Source: a virus
Reading direction: 5' to 3' (one strand)
Length of the DNA: 64,000 nucleotides
IMG/VR virus record: IMGVR_UViG_3300024517_000019
Coordinates: 1 to 64,000 of that record
A program made the position numbers and the translations under genes. Under the pieces are notes generated by a model. It worked only from the letters and a program-made list of their open reading frames with translations, was not told the DNA's origin and made no database searches. Every line of letters starts with the position of its first letter. Positions within the stretch are counted from its first letter, which is position 1. Below, one piece after another: positions 33,429 through 40,798 of this stretch.

Positions 33429-33719
33429 TCAGAACGGCTGGTTATCTTCCCGATCAATCCCGCCCTCATTGCGTACCGTCCTGAAGTCAAGGAACGGTTC
33501 TTCTTCCTCTCGCACCGTTTCAGGCGGCACCGCTTCTTCCTTCTTCGGCCTACCAACAGTCACGTGTGTTGACAGCTGCTTCGCCGCCACTCGATCACAC
33601 TGCATCAAACAACATCTGCGTACCCACTGACTCATCGTGTACCCCTCAGCCGTTGCCGTTGCCTTGAACAATCCCCAAACATCATGACTCGCTCGGAAAC
33701 TACGCATTGGTGTCTTCAT
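33429..33719 (-). CDS. ribbon-helix-helix-like small regulator candidate
   Basis: ATG 33719 gives a 96-residue protein. The N-terminal half (PMRSFRASHDVWGLFKATAT, then EGYTMSQWVRRCCLMQ) has the strand-helix-turn-helix order of ribbon-helix-helix repressors. The C-terminal half is acidic and disordered. It reads away from an array of TAATAC palindromes that begins 33 nt upstream of its start, so autoregulation at those sites is likely by inference. Its neighbour downstream looks like a diverged copy. Confidence 0.55.
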   Translation of the reverse strand: MKTPMRSFRASHDVWGLFKATATAEGYTMSQWVRRCCLMQCDRVAAKQLSTHVTVGRPKKEEAVPPETVREEEEPFLDFRTVRNEGGIDREDNQPF

Positions 33720-33751
33720 TACCAAACCCTGTAAAAATAGCAGTGAAACCT

Positions 33752-33844
33752 AAGGGTAATACACGAACGCCCATTTTAGCCCAAAAACGGTGTATTACAC
33801 CCCTAAATGACGATAAAGGGTAATACCCGGTGTATTACACCCCT
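33752..33844. promoter_or_regulatory. operator-like palindrome and repeat array
   Basis: CGGTGTATTACACCCCT occurs twice, at 33788-33804 and 33828-33844, exactly 40 bp apart. The inverse unit AAGGGTAATAC occurs at 33752 and 33816. The central pair forms GGGTAATAC-n5-GTATTAC-ACCC, a near-perfect palindrome. Position just upstream of a ribbon-helix-helix-like gene suggests repressor sites; an origin iteron array is an alternative. Confidence 0.65.
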
Positions 33845-34312
33845 CAGCCAGCTATCGGGTCCCATCCTCGCCGTGACAATCTACACGTACACCAGTACAT
33901 AAAGGGTAACAAGCACTACAGCACGGGTCCCCGTAGACAGAGGGGCCGTTTTACCAGGGTTTTAACCAATACCAGGTGATTTTGGTGATCAGGGGTTAAG
34001 TGTTAGATGAGAGGGCACGTCCAGTTCAGCATTTCGGGCAAAACTGACATCTTTACAAATGGGTCCCATATCGACTAATCCCCTACCTTGTCTCGACTTA
34101 GGTCGATTGTGATATGCAGCTGTGCTTCTCATACTGCTCCAACTGGCCTCTTGTGCCTTCAAATTTACCCCTCGATAGGTATTTGACCTCAGAACATTCG
34201 CTGCCTATCGAGGGGTGGCTTTCGTTAAGTCGGTGAGTCGCTTGCACTTACGTGTCCTCGATTGAGCGGCTGGTTGGATGAGCGGTTTTAGTGGTTTGAC
34301 ACTATCAAAGCT
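33845..34312. other. 470-nt gene-free region with 12-bp perfect inverted repeat
   Basis: No credible gene is seen. CCCCTCGATAGG (34168-34179) and CCTATCGAGGGG (34204-34215) form a perfect 12-bp inverted repeat around a 24-nt loop without a following T-run. The 33938-33960 stretch (ACAGAGGGGCCG, then ACCAGGGT) recurs at about 36951-36977, upstream of a 42-nt promoter-like element. TTGACA occurs at about 34296. The region could hold an origin of replication, promoters for flanking genes, or both. Confidence 0.45.
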
Positions 34313-34349
34313 AAACGGCCCACAGCGTTGACTGTAGGCCGTTCGGTTT
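34313..34349 (-). terminator. hairpin terminator after 80-residue gene
   Basis: AACGGCC-ACAG pairs with CTGT-GGCCGTT around a six-base loop. On the minus strand the stem is followed by a short T-poor tail (GTTTAGC). It lies 17 nt past the gene stop and is one of three similar hairpins closing genes in this small minus-strand set. Confidence 0.6.
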
Positions 34350-34365
34350 GGGTAGTGTTGCGAGA

Positions 34366-34608
34366 CTAGGGCTCAAGCTTGTATTGCAGTTCGCTGAGAA
34401 GTTTGACACCGGTATCATTTGTCGCTGTGTAATCCCAATTGCCACGATTAAACCAACGTTTTCGCGTCAAATGGCCATTGGCAAGGCAATCGTTAATTCT
34501 TTCCCGGTCAATGCCGGTTAATTCGCGAACCGGATCAAGTGCAAGCGAATCGGTCATCGTGAATGCCATTTCACCATACCGATCTAATAATCCTGTCTTG
34601 TTCCACAT
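34366..34608 (-). CDS. unknown 80-residue protein, possible helix-turn-helix
   Basis: ATG 34608 (MWNKTGLLDRYGEMAF) follows GGGAGAACGAC, the standard leader in this genome, and is preferred to an upstream in-frame start inside the neighbouring gene. The segment ELTGIDRERINDCLANGHLTRKRWF could be a helix-turn-helix. It belongs to the four-gene minus-strand set with private terminators. Function is unknown. Confidence 0.6.
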   Translation of the reverse strand: MWNKTGLLDRYGEMAFTMTDSLALDPVRELTGIDRERINDCLANGHLTRKRWFNRGNWDYTATNDTGVKLLSELQYKLEP

Positions 34609-34619
34609 TGTCGTTCTCC

Positions 34620-35720
34620 CTAGTGGTGATCTTGCGATAGCCCGCAACGTGCGAGCCTATCGACGAGGTCCAAGTATTCGAAGTCTGTTTCCCTATCGCC
34701 CACCTCGACGGCTGGGGCTTGTTCGGGCTTGCGAAGTAGGCACGTCAACCAGTGGTCGATCTTGCTTTCCAGCTCACTATCTAGCCATTTGACTAGTGGG
34801 GCAGTGTTGCTTGCCAATGTCTTGACGTTCAGACCGTCTGGCTGCGATTGTGCGGCCTTGCGACGTGGTTCGTGTCCAAGTAGCCAAAACACCGGATGAG
34901 TGATTTTGAGGGGCATTGAGGGGGCGTGCGGCCAGTGGTGGATTCTGCCGACCGGTAGGCCGTATCCGTGCAAGTATGTTCGTGCTGACGATCCCCCACG
35001 ATTGTCTTGTTCGACTTGTTGGAACAGCTGGCGTAACGCTCGCTCTGCATCGAGCTGGCGTAGCGTTAGTTGCTTTTGCTCGGCCACATCTTGACTGTCC
35101 ACCCGTTGCAGTTCGACCACCCATTGCAGCCGGTCTGCGATATCGTCACATCGGCGCGATATCGTGCTTGGCGAACTGTGCTGGCGTTTGGCTATGTCGG
35201 TTCGCGATACGCCATTGATCAACAGATTGGCTACCGCTTTTAGTTGGCTATCCAGACCGCCAATCATGCGGGCAACACGTGACAGTAGCGTTGCGTGTGA
35301 ATCGGCATCTGCATCGGGTAACCCGTAGGCGATTAGTTCGCCCAGCACGTCGTCAATTGTCCTTAGCTTCTCACCATCGCCAGTCTGGCCGAATCGAGCT
35401 TGCAGTTCAGTTAATGACCAGACGCCAGTTTTGTCTTGATTGTCTTCGATGCTTTGCCGACTATCGCAAGCTTCGTCACCGAAGATTTGGCGTTTGTCCG
35501 TCCCGTGGCGAGCACACAGCTTTGCGAGTTCTTCATCCTGTTCCGGCGTGTTGTCTGGTTCGGCACGTTCACAGAATAGCGACATAGCCCAACATAGTGA
35601 GTTCTGTCGCCATTCATCCCTGCCATTTGAGGGGTTCGGGTTGTCGCCGGACCACCTTGCTATGCGGTCGTCTATTAGCCTCTCAACGGTGGCTAATTGC
35701 CGTTCAAACCGATCAATCAT
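34620..35720 (-). CDS. helix-turn-helix protein with sigma region 4-like motif
   Basis: ATG 35720 (MIDRFERQLATVERL) follows AAGGGAGTAC. The 366-residue product is helical. Around residues 185-220, LKAVANLLINGVSRTDIAK then SSPSTISRRCDDIADRL reads like sigma-70 region 4 or LuxR-type helix-turn-helix. The rest matches nothing I know. Its plainer codon use and separate signals resemble a moron or acquired regulator. It may act on transcription; a true sigma factor is not supported because no region 2 is visible. Confidence 0.6.
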   Translation of the reverse strand: MIDRFERQLATVERLIDDRIARWSGDNPNPSNGRDEWRQNSLCWAMSLFCERAEPDNTPEQDEELAKLCARHGTDKRQIFGDEACDSRQSIEDNQDKTGVWSLTELQARFGQTGDGEKLRTIDDVLGELIAYGLPDADADSHATLLSRVARMIGGLDSQLKAVANLLINGVSRTDIAKRQHSSPSTISRRCDDIADRLQWVVELQRVDSQDVAEQKQLTLRQLDAERALRQLFQQVEQDNRGGSSARTYLHGYGLPVGRIHHWPHAPSMPLKITHPVFWLLGHEPRRKAAQSQPDGLNVKTLASNTAPLVKWLDSELESKIDHWLTCLLRKPEQAPAVEVGDRETDFEYLDLVDRLARCGLSQDHH

Positions 35721-35816
35721 TCTTGTACTCCCTTGCTTCGTTTCGTTTCGTCCAACCACAAATCAGGATATCACGTTATATCGATACGTGTTGTGGATAA
35801 CTTGAGTAAGCAAGCT

Positions 35817-35849
35817 AAACGACCGGCGAGATGCCGGTCGTTCTGTTTG
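35817..35849 (-). terminator. hairpin terminator, repeated sequence
   Basis: AACGACCGGC pairs with GCCGGTCGTT around a five-base loop. It closes the 122-residue gene that ends at 35851, and is nearly identical to the hairpin at 36261. Flanking A and T tracts allow action on either strand. Confidence 0.7.
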
Positions 35850-35850
35850 G

Positions 35851-36219
35851 CTACTCAATCCGCTCATTCCGCTCACTCCCTTGCGAGTCCAGGCAATCTT
35901 GCTTTCCGCCCCTTGCGACCCACACATCAGGACAACTCATGTGGGGCAATGCAGCTACTTGAACGGAGTCAACACGCAAGAGCCAAGGCCAATTCTGGCT
36001 ACTGATCCAGGGCGAATGATCAGCGACAAGACGGTAGAAGTCTGACAGTTTGCCGTTCTCCACAATCCAGAACGTAATCGTGTCTTCGTCTTGTAAAGCG
36101 TAGACGGGGTGGGGGTTCCCCATCAGCTGGATTACGTCACGGACCTCAGTGATTCCGGCGAGTACTTGTTTCTCCAGCGTGCCGTCTTCGTTCCGCCCCT
36201 TAATAATCGTGTACGTCAT
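35851..36219 (-). CDS. unknown small protein in moron-like set
   Basis: ATG 36219 follows TTGGAGCAATTGT. The 122-residue product begins with a beta hairpin (MTYTIIKGRNEDGTLEKQVL) and is Trp-rich in the middle (HSPWISSQNWPWLLRVDSV). Each side has a hairpin of the AACGACCGGC type. No family is recognised; independence from neighbours suggests an accessory function. Confidence 0.65.
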   Translation of the reverse strand: MTYTIIKGRNEDGTLEKQVLAGITEVRDVIQLMGNPHPVYALQDEDTITFWIVENGKLSDFYRLVADHSPWISSQNWPWLLRVDSVQVAALPHMSCPDVWVARGGKQDCLDSQGSERNERIE

Positions 36220-36258
36220 GACAATTGCTCCAAATTGAGTGAGTAGTAGTGAAAACGC

Positions 36259-36290
36259 TAAACGACCGGCGACTATGCCGGTCGTTCGGT
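36259..36290 (-). terminator. hairpin terminator, repeated sequence
   Basis: AACGACCGGC (36261-36270) pairs with GCCGGTCGTT (36277-36286). It lies 8 nt past the stop of the 140-residue gene and duplicates the hairpin at 35818 almost base for base. Confidence 0.7.
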
Positions 36291-36297
36291 GATTGCA

Positions 36298-36720
36298 CTA
36301 CACACTGGCAAGGGCCTTTTTCATTCCTTCAATGTCGGGTGTGTATCCATGTTCACGCAGGGCAAGGATGATCCCCTTGATACCGGCCTCGCTGCACACA
36401 GCTGCGTCCCAATAGTCAGCATTCCGGTTAAACGGCTTGCCTGCACCCTCGCTGTGCAACATTGGAATAGGGGTCGCACCTTGCCTGACTTTCCCTGTCT
36501 TCTTGTCGGTGGGTGTCCAGTGAATGGCACTCCATTTGATCTCGCCGTTTCCCTTGCCTGAATCAGCCTTGTTTTGCAGGGTCGCCACTACTTCAGCGAG
36601 TTCCGTTGCGAGTTCAGCGTACAGAATGTCATACGCATCCGGTGTGCATACCTTGTCCTTCAGTTGCTTGTTCAGGTTCGTTTGGCATTGAATGATCTCT
36701 AGTGCTGTTCGCTTAGCCAT
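36298..36720 (-). CDS. unknown protein with its own 42-nt element
   Basis: ATG 36720 (MAKRTALEIIQCQTNLN) follows TTGGAGAACATGTC and is preferred over an upstream in-frame start that lies inside the promoter-like element. The 140-residue product has an N-terminal helix hairpin and a C-terminal part with KWSAIHWTPTDKKTGKVR. It is the first gene after the minus-strand copy of the 42-nt element (36767-36808), so it is probably co-regulated with the plus-strand early genes. No family is known to me. Confidence 0.65.
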   Translation of the reverse strand: MAKRTALEIIQCQTNLNKQLKDKVCTPDAYDILYAELATELAEVVATLQNKADSGKGNGEIKWSAIHWTPTDKKTGKVRQGATPIPMLHSEGAGKPFNRNADYWDAAVCSEAGIKGIILALREHGYTPDIEGMKKALASV

Positions 36721-36766
36721 GACATGTTCTCCAATACGTGGATGTATGTTGCGGGACCAAACATTG

Positions 36767-36808
36767 GTCCCGCCAATCCCTACCCGGTCGGTTTTCCTGT
36801 TTTTTTTC
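36767..36808 (-). promoter_or_regulatory. 42-nt promoter-like element, copy D
   Basis: Read on the minus strand it begins GAAAA, carries CCGACCGGG in the middle and ends GATTGGCGGGAC. It is exactly 42 nt, as in the three plus-strand copies, and its last 24 nt differ from copy B at only one or two positions. It ends 46 nt before the 36720 start. Its end is also one arm of a palindrome, GCGGGACCAA / TTGGTCCCGC (36751-36773). Confidence 0.6.
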
Positions 36809-36976
36809 ACGTCCCCTATATCTCGCCTTTGACCCTCGACGGCATTCCGACTCAGTAGTACGAGCTATGAACCAGTGCCCCGAATGGCCCAAGGCTTAGA
36901 TCGGATGAAAACGTACGCACGGCACAAATGAACCCAAGGCTAATTGGCCACAGAGGGGCCGCCGCAAAACCAGGGT

Positions 36977-37018
36977 GAAAATCTTTCGGGGTTTTGACCG
37001 GGGAAATTGTGGCGGGAC
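36977..37018 (+). promoter_or_regulatory. 42-nt promoter-like element, copy A
   Basis: The element begins GAAAATCTTT, has TTTTGACCGGGG in the middle and ends GTGGCGGGAC. It ends 41 nt before the start at 37060 and heads the first plus-strand early operon. The stretch 36809-36976 before it contains no gene; on the other side lies the minus-strand copy, so the two face away from each other about 170 nt apart. Confidence 0.6.
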
Positions 37019-37059
37019 AAAGCCGTCGCCAGTCACACACACGCATAAGGAGCACACAC

Positions 37060-37602
37060 ATGGTCATGTTCGGGAAAGAACAGGAAGAGAACAGTGAGCA
37101 CGCTAAGTTCATGCGTCAGCGGAATCAGCTTGGACTGCTCATTACGCAGTTCATGGACGACAACAGGGTTAACCCCTACGTACTGCTTGGGATGATTGAG
37201 GAGATCAAGCAGAAGGTCATGGGCTCAATGGGAAAGTACGAGGATCACGTCAAAGGCAGCCCCAAGGGCAGCCCCAAGTCTGCTATGAGCTTCACCACTG
37301 ACGGCACTGGCGACGGCTTCGAAGTGGTCGAGAGTCAGTGCTATGCCGTCTCTAAGACCACTGGTGAAATGATCCCCTTGGCTGAGTTCTGCAAAGAGAA
37401 TGATCTGGACCTTGAGGAAACTCAGGCCAAGCTGGCTCAGAACATCAAGGAGCACCTGGCGAAAGAGGGTGCCCCTGGTAAAGGCCCTATCAGCTTCAAG
37501 GAGAACATGAAGAAGGCCGTGGACGATACCACCTCTGAGCTTCATAAGAAGCTTAAGAAGCACCTACGAGACGGGGAGAAGGGAGATGCTCCAGCCGAAT
37601 GA
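37060..37602 (+). CDS. unknown helical early protein
   Basis: ATG 37060 follows ATAAGGAG; a second ATG two codons later is possible. The 180-residue product has a helical N-terminus (QRNQLGLLITQFMDDNRVNPY), a Ser/Gly-Lys linker with GSPKGSPKS, and a Lys-rich helical C-terminus. It is the first gene behind copy A of the 42-nt element. Function is unknown. Confidence 0.75.
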   Translation: MVMFGKEQEENSEHAKFMRQRNQLGLLITQFMDDNRVNPYVLLGMIEEIKQKVMGSMGKYEDHVKGSPKGSPKSAMSFTTDGTGDGFEVVESQCYAVSKTTGEMIPLAEFCKENDLDLEETQAKLAQNIKEHLAKEGAPGKGPISFKENMKKAVDDTTSELHKKLKKHLRDGEKGDAPAE

Positions 37603-37963
37603 GTACCTTGCTGTTGCCAGGGACCTGAGGGACTGGGCTGAGAAACCAGGAACCCAAGAGTGGTTCGTGGAACAGGGCTACTTCTGGGAGCAATTGCGGT
37701 CAGGGACACCCCATGTCTGTGCCAATGGCAGCCCAGTCCTTCGCTTAGTACTGCGGAGGATACATGCCGCTGGGCTCAACCCAGACAGGGAGTTCGATGC
37801 CGGTTCTTCCGTCTACCGTAAATGGCTTAAGCCAGCCTTGGAGGACCTGACAAACATGACAGGCCTAACCGAGACACACCTTGGCAGGAAGAACAGACAA
37901 GAGCTGGATATTGCTGCTGAGTACCTTGAATACAGGGAGGCGAATCATGCTTCAGCTACATGA
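37586..37963 (+). CDS. unknown early protein, paralog of next gene
   Basis: The 125-residue product starts at ATG 37586, inside the end of the preceding gene. It shares an opening (MLQPNEYLAVARDLRDW) and a core phrase (GSPVLRLVLRRIHAAG) with the following gene (MLQLHEYEGVIRDC; GEPAVRLALRRTHASG). The two form a tandem duplication. No catalytic motif is evident. Confidence 0.75.
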   Translation: MLQPNEYLAVARDLRDWAEKPGTQEWFVEQGYFWEQLRSGTPHVCANGSPVLRLVLRRIHAAGLNPDREFDAGSSVYRKWLKPALEDLTNMTGLTETHLGRKNRQELDIAAEYLEYREANHASAT

Positions 37964-38336
37964 ATACGAGGGAGTGATCCGCGATTGCAAGTCCACCCCA
38001 GCGTGTGACTCCTTCAGGGTTTGCTTCTTCGACGTGACGATAGCCACCAGTAATGCACTTGAGAACCACGATGACCAGTGGCTATGTGAGCACGGTGAAC
38101 CGGCTGTGAGGCTTGCTCTGAGACGAACTCATGCAAGCGGCAGAGGGCCTCATGATTGCACAGACTTCCCTGTAATGTGTGGACAAGCAGCAGGGGACAT
38201 AGCCACTGCGGCTTTCCACCGGGTTACTAAGTCATCGCAGTTTGCCCGATACAACAGCTGGCTCTGTGACAACCCTGCTCACATAGCCGAACGACTTGAA
38301 GAAGAGCTTGCTGTTCTGCAAGCACAACCACAATGA
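37947..38336 (+). CDS. unknown early protein, paralog of preceding gene
   Basis: ATG 37947 follows GGGAGGCGAATC, overlapping the preceding gene by 17 nt. The 129-residue product keeps the MLQ-EY start and the 'GEPAVRLALRRTHASG' core of its neighbour but has five cysteines that the other lacks. Divergence after duplication is likely. Function is unknown. Confidence 0.75.
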   Translation: MLQLHEYEGVIRDCKSTPACDSFRVCFFDVTIATSNALENHDDQWLCEHGEPAVRLALRRTHASGRGPHDCTDFPVMCGQAAGDIATAAFHRVTKSSQFARYNSWLCDNPAHIAERLEEELAVLQAQPQ

Positions 38337-38354
38337 ACCACAAGGAGGTGGTAC

Positions 38355-38453
38355 ATGTACTTGATTGGGATCTTTTGTTTAGTCCTGGCGAGCTTTATGT
38401 GGCTCGAACAGGCAGTTGCCGAGTTTACTGCAAAGGGAGAACGCAATGACTGA
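38355..38453 (+). CDS. 32-residue single-helix membrane peptide
   Basis: ATG 38355 follows AAGGAGGTGGTAC, the strongest ribosome site in this operon. The product starts MYLIGIFCLVLASFMWLEQ, one membrane helix, and ends with a short charged tail. Its TGA overlaps the next start (ATGACTGA). It is a small phage membrane peptide of unknown role. Confidence 0.65.
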   Translation: MYLIGIFCLVLASFMWLEQAVAEFTAKGERND

Positions 38454-38691
38454 TTCGACTGAAGGTGTGAGACGACAGATGACAGCCGAGATCAATGCCG
38501 TGGAGGGCTCTCGTGAGGCCCTGGAGGCTCAGCATGGCCAAGTCTGGGACACTAGCGAAATGACCACCCACTTCGATGCACTGAGCTTCATGGCCCCCTA
38601 CATTGTGGTCAAGCGAAAGTCTGACGGCGTGAAGGGGTCACTGACCTTCCAGCACTCACCTCGCTTCTACTTCGACTTCCAGCCTGAGTAG
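38446..38691 (+). CDS. unknown small protein
   Basis: ATG 38446 follows AAAGGGAGAACGC and overlaps the membrane peptide by 8 nt. The 81-residue product has a helical half (TEGVRRQMTAEINAVEGS) and a beta-rich half ending SPRFYFDFQPE. No family is recognised. Confidence 0.65.
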   Translation: MTDSTEGVRRQMTAEINAVEGSREALEAQHGQVWDTSEMTTHFDALSFMAPYIVVKRKSDGVKGSLTFQHSPRFYFDFQPE

Positions 38692-38700
38692 TGTGAACCA

Positions 38701-38727
38701 GGGGGTACAGGGACTGCCCTGTTCCCC
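38701..38727 (+). other. leader hairpin
   Basis: GGGG-ACAGGG pairs with CCCTGT-CCCC around ACTG. No T-run follows. It precedes the CTCGCTAAAGGGAGAACGTA leader of the next gene and is one of many hairpin-then-ribosome-site leaders in the plus-strand blocks. Confidence 0.6.
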
Positions 38728-38763
38728 GTTGTCTACACCTCACCTCGCTAAAGGGAGAACGTA

Positions 38764-39252
38764 ATGGCCAATCTGGCAATGTTTCGTGACTTGATACAGG
38801 CTCAAGAGGGCGTACCGATCGTGATGGACCTGTGGTTCACTGAGGGGCATGAGTGTGGCACAGCTGGCTGCCTGGTGGGAAATTGGGCCATGCACGGTCA
38901 ACACTGCCCTGTCCACTACGGGAAGGACGCTGATGGCGAGTACCAGTTCCGGCGAGGTGGTTACACCGGTGTAGACGTTAGGCCACCAGCTGAACGCAGC
39001 CTTGGGATTGGACGAAGGATATTCCAGTTCCTGTTTGTGGCTCACTGGAGACCAGCCCACAACTTAGGCAAAGCCCCTGAGGCTCAGTCCCTTAGCGATG
39101 CCGAGGCCAGGAAACGTCTCCTCAAGGTCTATCGCTACTATGAGCGAAAACAGGCCCTGCTAGACGCCAATGAGCAGTGGCGTGCCATGCCGAAGCGTCA
39201 GCGACAACAGCACTGGAATGAGCGAGAAGTGTCTCTCGCACTGGCTAAGTAA
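38764..39252 (+). CDS. unknown protein with HECGTAGC cysteine motif
   Basis: ATG 38764 follows AAAGGGAGAACGTA. The 162-residue product has GHECGTAGCLVGNWAMHGQ near residue 30. A 'CGTxxCxxG' pattern occurs in several uncharacterised phage proteins. The C-terminal half is basic and helical (KVYRYYERKQALLDANEQW). Metal or nucleotide binding is possible, but no function is established. Confidence 0.7.
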   Translation: MANLAMFRDLIQAQEGVPIVMDLWFTEGHECGTAGCLVGNWAMHGQHCPVHYGKDADGEYQFRRGGYTGVDVRPPAERSLGIGRRIFQFLFVAHWRPAHNLGKAPEAQSLSDAEARKRLLKVYRYYERKQALLDANEQWRAMPKRQRQQHWNEREVSLALAK

Positions 39253-39261
39253 CCAATGATG

Positions 39262-39313
39262 CACTCTCTCGTTCGGGTCGCTCCCAGGCCTCTGTGGGCC
39301 TGAGGGAGAGTGT
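39262..39313 (+). other. leader hairpin
   Basis: An outer stem CACTCTC / GAGAGTG encloses an inner stem CTCCCAGGCC / GGCCTGAGGGAG. It lies between the preceding stop and the CTACAAGGAGC leader at 39331. There is no T-run, so an RNA-processing or stability element is as likely as a terminator. Confidence 0.55.
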
Positions 39314-39347
39314 GTCGTTGTTCTACTTCGCTACAAGGAGCAAAACC

Positions 39348-39523
39348 ATGGGGATCACACCAAGAAGGCCAGGGAGCTTCAGGACGCTGCTCAAGAGGCA
39401 CTCAACGAAATTACCGAAACTCGCAGGGAATCAATGAGGGCCTTGCTGAAGACGATCGACATGTTCCCACCACAACTACAGGAGACCATCCGTGAACAAG
39501 CCGCCAAGTACACCGACAATTAG
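39348..39523 (+). pseudogene. small helical protein frame, apparently frameshifted at its start
   Basis: ATG 39348 has a good AAGGAG leader but its frame stops after 29 codons. The neighbouring frame reads a well-formed helical peptide from about 39350 (GDHTKKARELQDAAQEALNE, then TRRESMRALLK) to TAG 39523, yet has no start codon until ATG 39434. One extra G in the GGGG after the ATG would join leader and peptide into a 58-residue protein. Either the gene is mutated, the assembly lost a base, or only the 29-residue product from 39434 is made. Confidence 0.5.
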
Positions 39524-39692
39524 CGAGCTTGAGGGGGCTTCTGTGGAACTGGCCAAGCGTATCTTGGCCAGCGGACAGGACCCTGATAACGTCTCCCCCT
39601 TGTTTGTCTTCATGGCGACAGGGCTGGCGGCAAACATGCTCTGTGCTAACTATTTGAATAAGGAGAACAGCTGTGGCGATACCGACAATTAG
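39492..39692 (+). CDS. unknown 66-residue protein
   Basis: GTG 39492 overlaps the end of the preceding frame. The product has one moderately hydrophobic helix (PLFVFMATGLAANMLCANYL). Its N-terminus (STPTISELEG) resembles that of the next protein (AIPTISEDDL) because the 14-nt CCGACAATTAGCGA is repeated at both gene junctions. Function is unknown. Confidence 0.6.
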   Translation: MNKPPSTPTISELEGASVELAKRILASGQDPDNVSPLFVFMATGLAANMLCANYLNKENSCGDTDN

Positions 39693-40623
39693 CGAAGACG
39701 ACCTGCTTGGGGTGATAGTTGAGCCTGACATCTACGGGCTCAAGGTTCACTTCGATGAGGTCAAGAGAGCGGCTGATGCTGCTGGCATTGGCCGAGACGT
39801 TGTCAAGGAACTGAGCTACAAGTCAGCCTTTAGCAGGGCCTGTAGCACACTCAAGGACAACAGGACAATTGACAAGCTGGAGACCATGGACAATGGCTGC
39901 ATGGTTTTCCAGTTCACTGCGAAGCATGAAGAGGACGAAGAGATCCACTTCAACAAAGAAGCCAAGGTGTACCTGGACCCAATTACCGGGGACATAAGGT
40001 GTGCTGGCAGACATGACTTGGAAGCTAAGGCTAGGGAGCTACTGAGCGAAGCAATGGACTGCAGGACTACCTCTGATATCACTGGCCTGATCAAGAACCT
40101 GCTGAAAGAGCATGCTGACCTGTACCCGACAAGTCGCAAGGGAGGCTCTTACTTCGTACCGATCGCTCACATTGAATACGCTCGTAAGCTTGAGCGATTC
40201 GTCGATGAGTGCGGTAGCTTCACTGACAAGCTGAGGATCTTCCCTGTGCCAAAGGGAACCTCTGAGGGCAATCGCAATGTCCGTGATAGCGTTGGTGCTG
40301 TGATCAACAGTGTCCTCGAAGAAATGGACGAGGCGATTGACGAGTGGGGTGAGAACACCAAGGACAAGACGATCAAGGGCACCATGGAGAAGATTGAGGT
40401 GCTCAACTACAAGATCGAGTCACTATCCATGTACCTGATGGAAGAGACTGAGGAACTGCAGCGTAAGCGTGCTGTACTGAAGAACAAGCTTCAGACCAAG
40501 GTGTTTGGTATCGCTGAGGGCAAGGCAGCCCCAAGTGAGCCTGAGGCTACAGAGGCAGAGCCTGCAGCTGACTCAACTAGCGAAGACGAGCTACAGAAGC
40601 TACGAGAGTCGCTCTTTAGTTAA
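39673..40623 (+). CDS. unknown 316-residue protein upstream of MoxR-VWA module
   Basis: GTG 39673 follows AAGGAGAACAGCT and overlaps the preceding gene by 20 nt. The product has a mixed N-terminal domain (residues 1-140), a middle helical region and a long coiled coil near 235-275 (EKIEVLNYKIESLSMYLMEE), ending in an acidic tail. It lies just before the module of MoxR and VWA genes and may be a partner or substrate. I do not recognise the family with certainty. Confidence 0.75.
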   Translation: MAIPTISEDDLLGVIVEPDIYGLKVHFDEVKRAADAAGIGRDVVKELSYKSAFSRACSTLKDNRTIDKLETMDNGCMVFQFTAKHEEDEEIHFNKEAKVYLDPITGDIRCAGRHDLEAKARELLSEAMDCRTTSDITGLIKNLLKEHADLYPTSRKGGSYFVPIAHIEYARKLERFVDECGSFTDKLRIFPVPKGTSEGNRNVRDSVGAVINSVLEEMDEAIDEWGENTKDKTIKGTMEKIEVLNYKIESLSMYLMEETEELQRKRAVLKNKLQTKVFGIAEGKAAPSEPEATEAEPAADSTSEDELQKLRESLFS

Positions 40624-40647
40624 CGCAGCCGTCATGCACACGAGGCT

Positions 40648-40689
40648 GAAAATCTTTTGGGTTTTCGACCGGGAAGGGATTGGCGGGAC
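40648..40689 (+). promoter_or_regulatory. 42-nt promoter-like element, copy B
   Basis: It begins GAAAATCTTTTGGG, continues TTTTCGACCGGG and ends GATTGGCGGGAC. It ends 109 nt before the start at 40799 and heads the MoxR-VWA operon. The following leader to 40798 holds no gene but ends in ACTCGCTACTAGGGAGA, the shared ribosome-site leader. Confidence 0.6.
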
Positions 40690-40798
40690 CGAGGTGTTCG
40701 CCACGTGGTTAACGCGGGGTATCGTAGTCAGGCTAAGTGCTCCAGGTTTGCACTACGGTATCCCCCGATATTCACTACTCGCTACTAGGGAGAATGAA

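Noticed and set aside
34168-34215. 12-bp inverted repeat as a Rho-independent terminator
   Set aside because: Neither strand shows a T-run after the stem and no gene ends next to it.
34620-35720. 366-residue helix-turn-helix protein as a phage sigma factor
   Set aside because: Only a region 4-like motif is visible; no region 2 for -10 binding is recognised.
36977-37018. 42-nt element as an ordinary sigma-70 promoter (TTGACC at copy A)
   Set aside because: Copies B-D have TCGACC or CCGACC and no -10 hexamer at the right distance, so the usual reading does not hold for the family.
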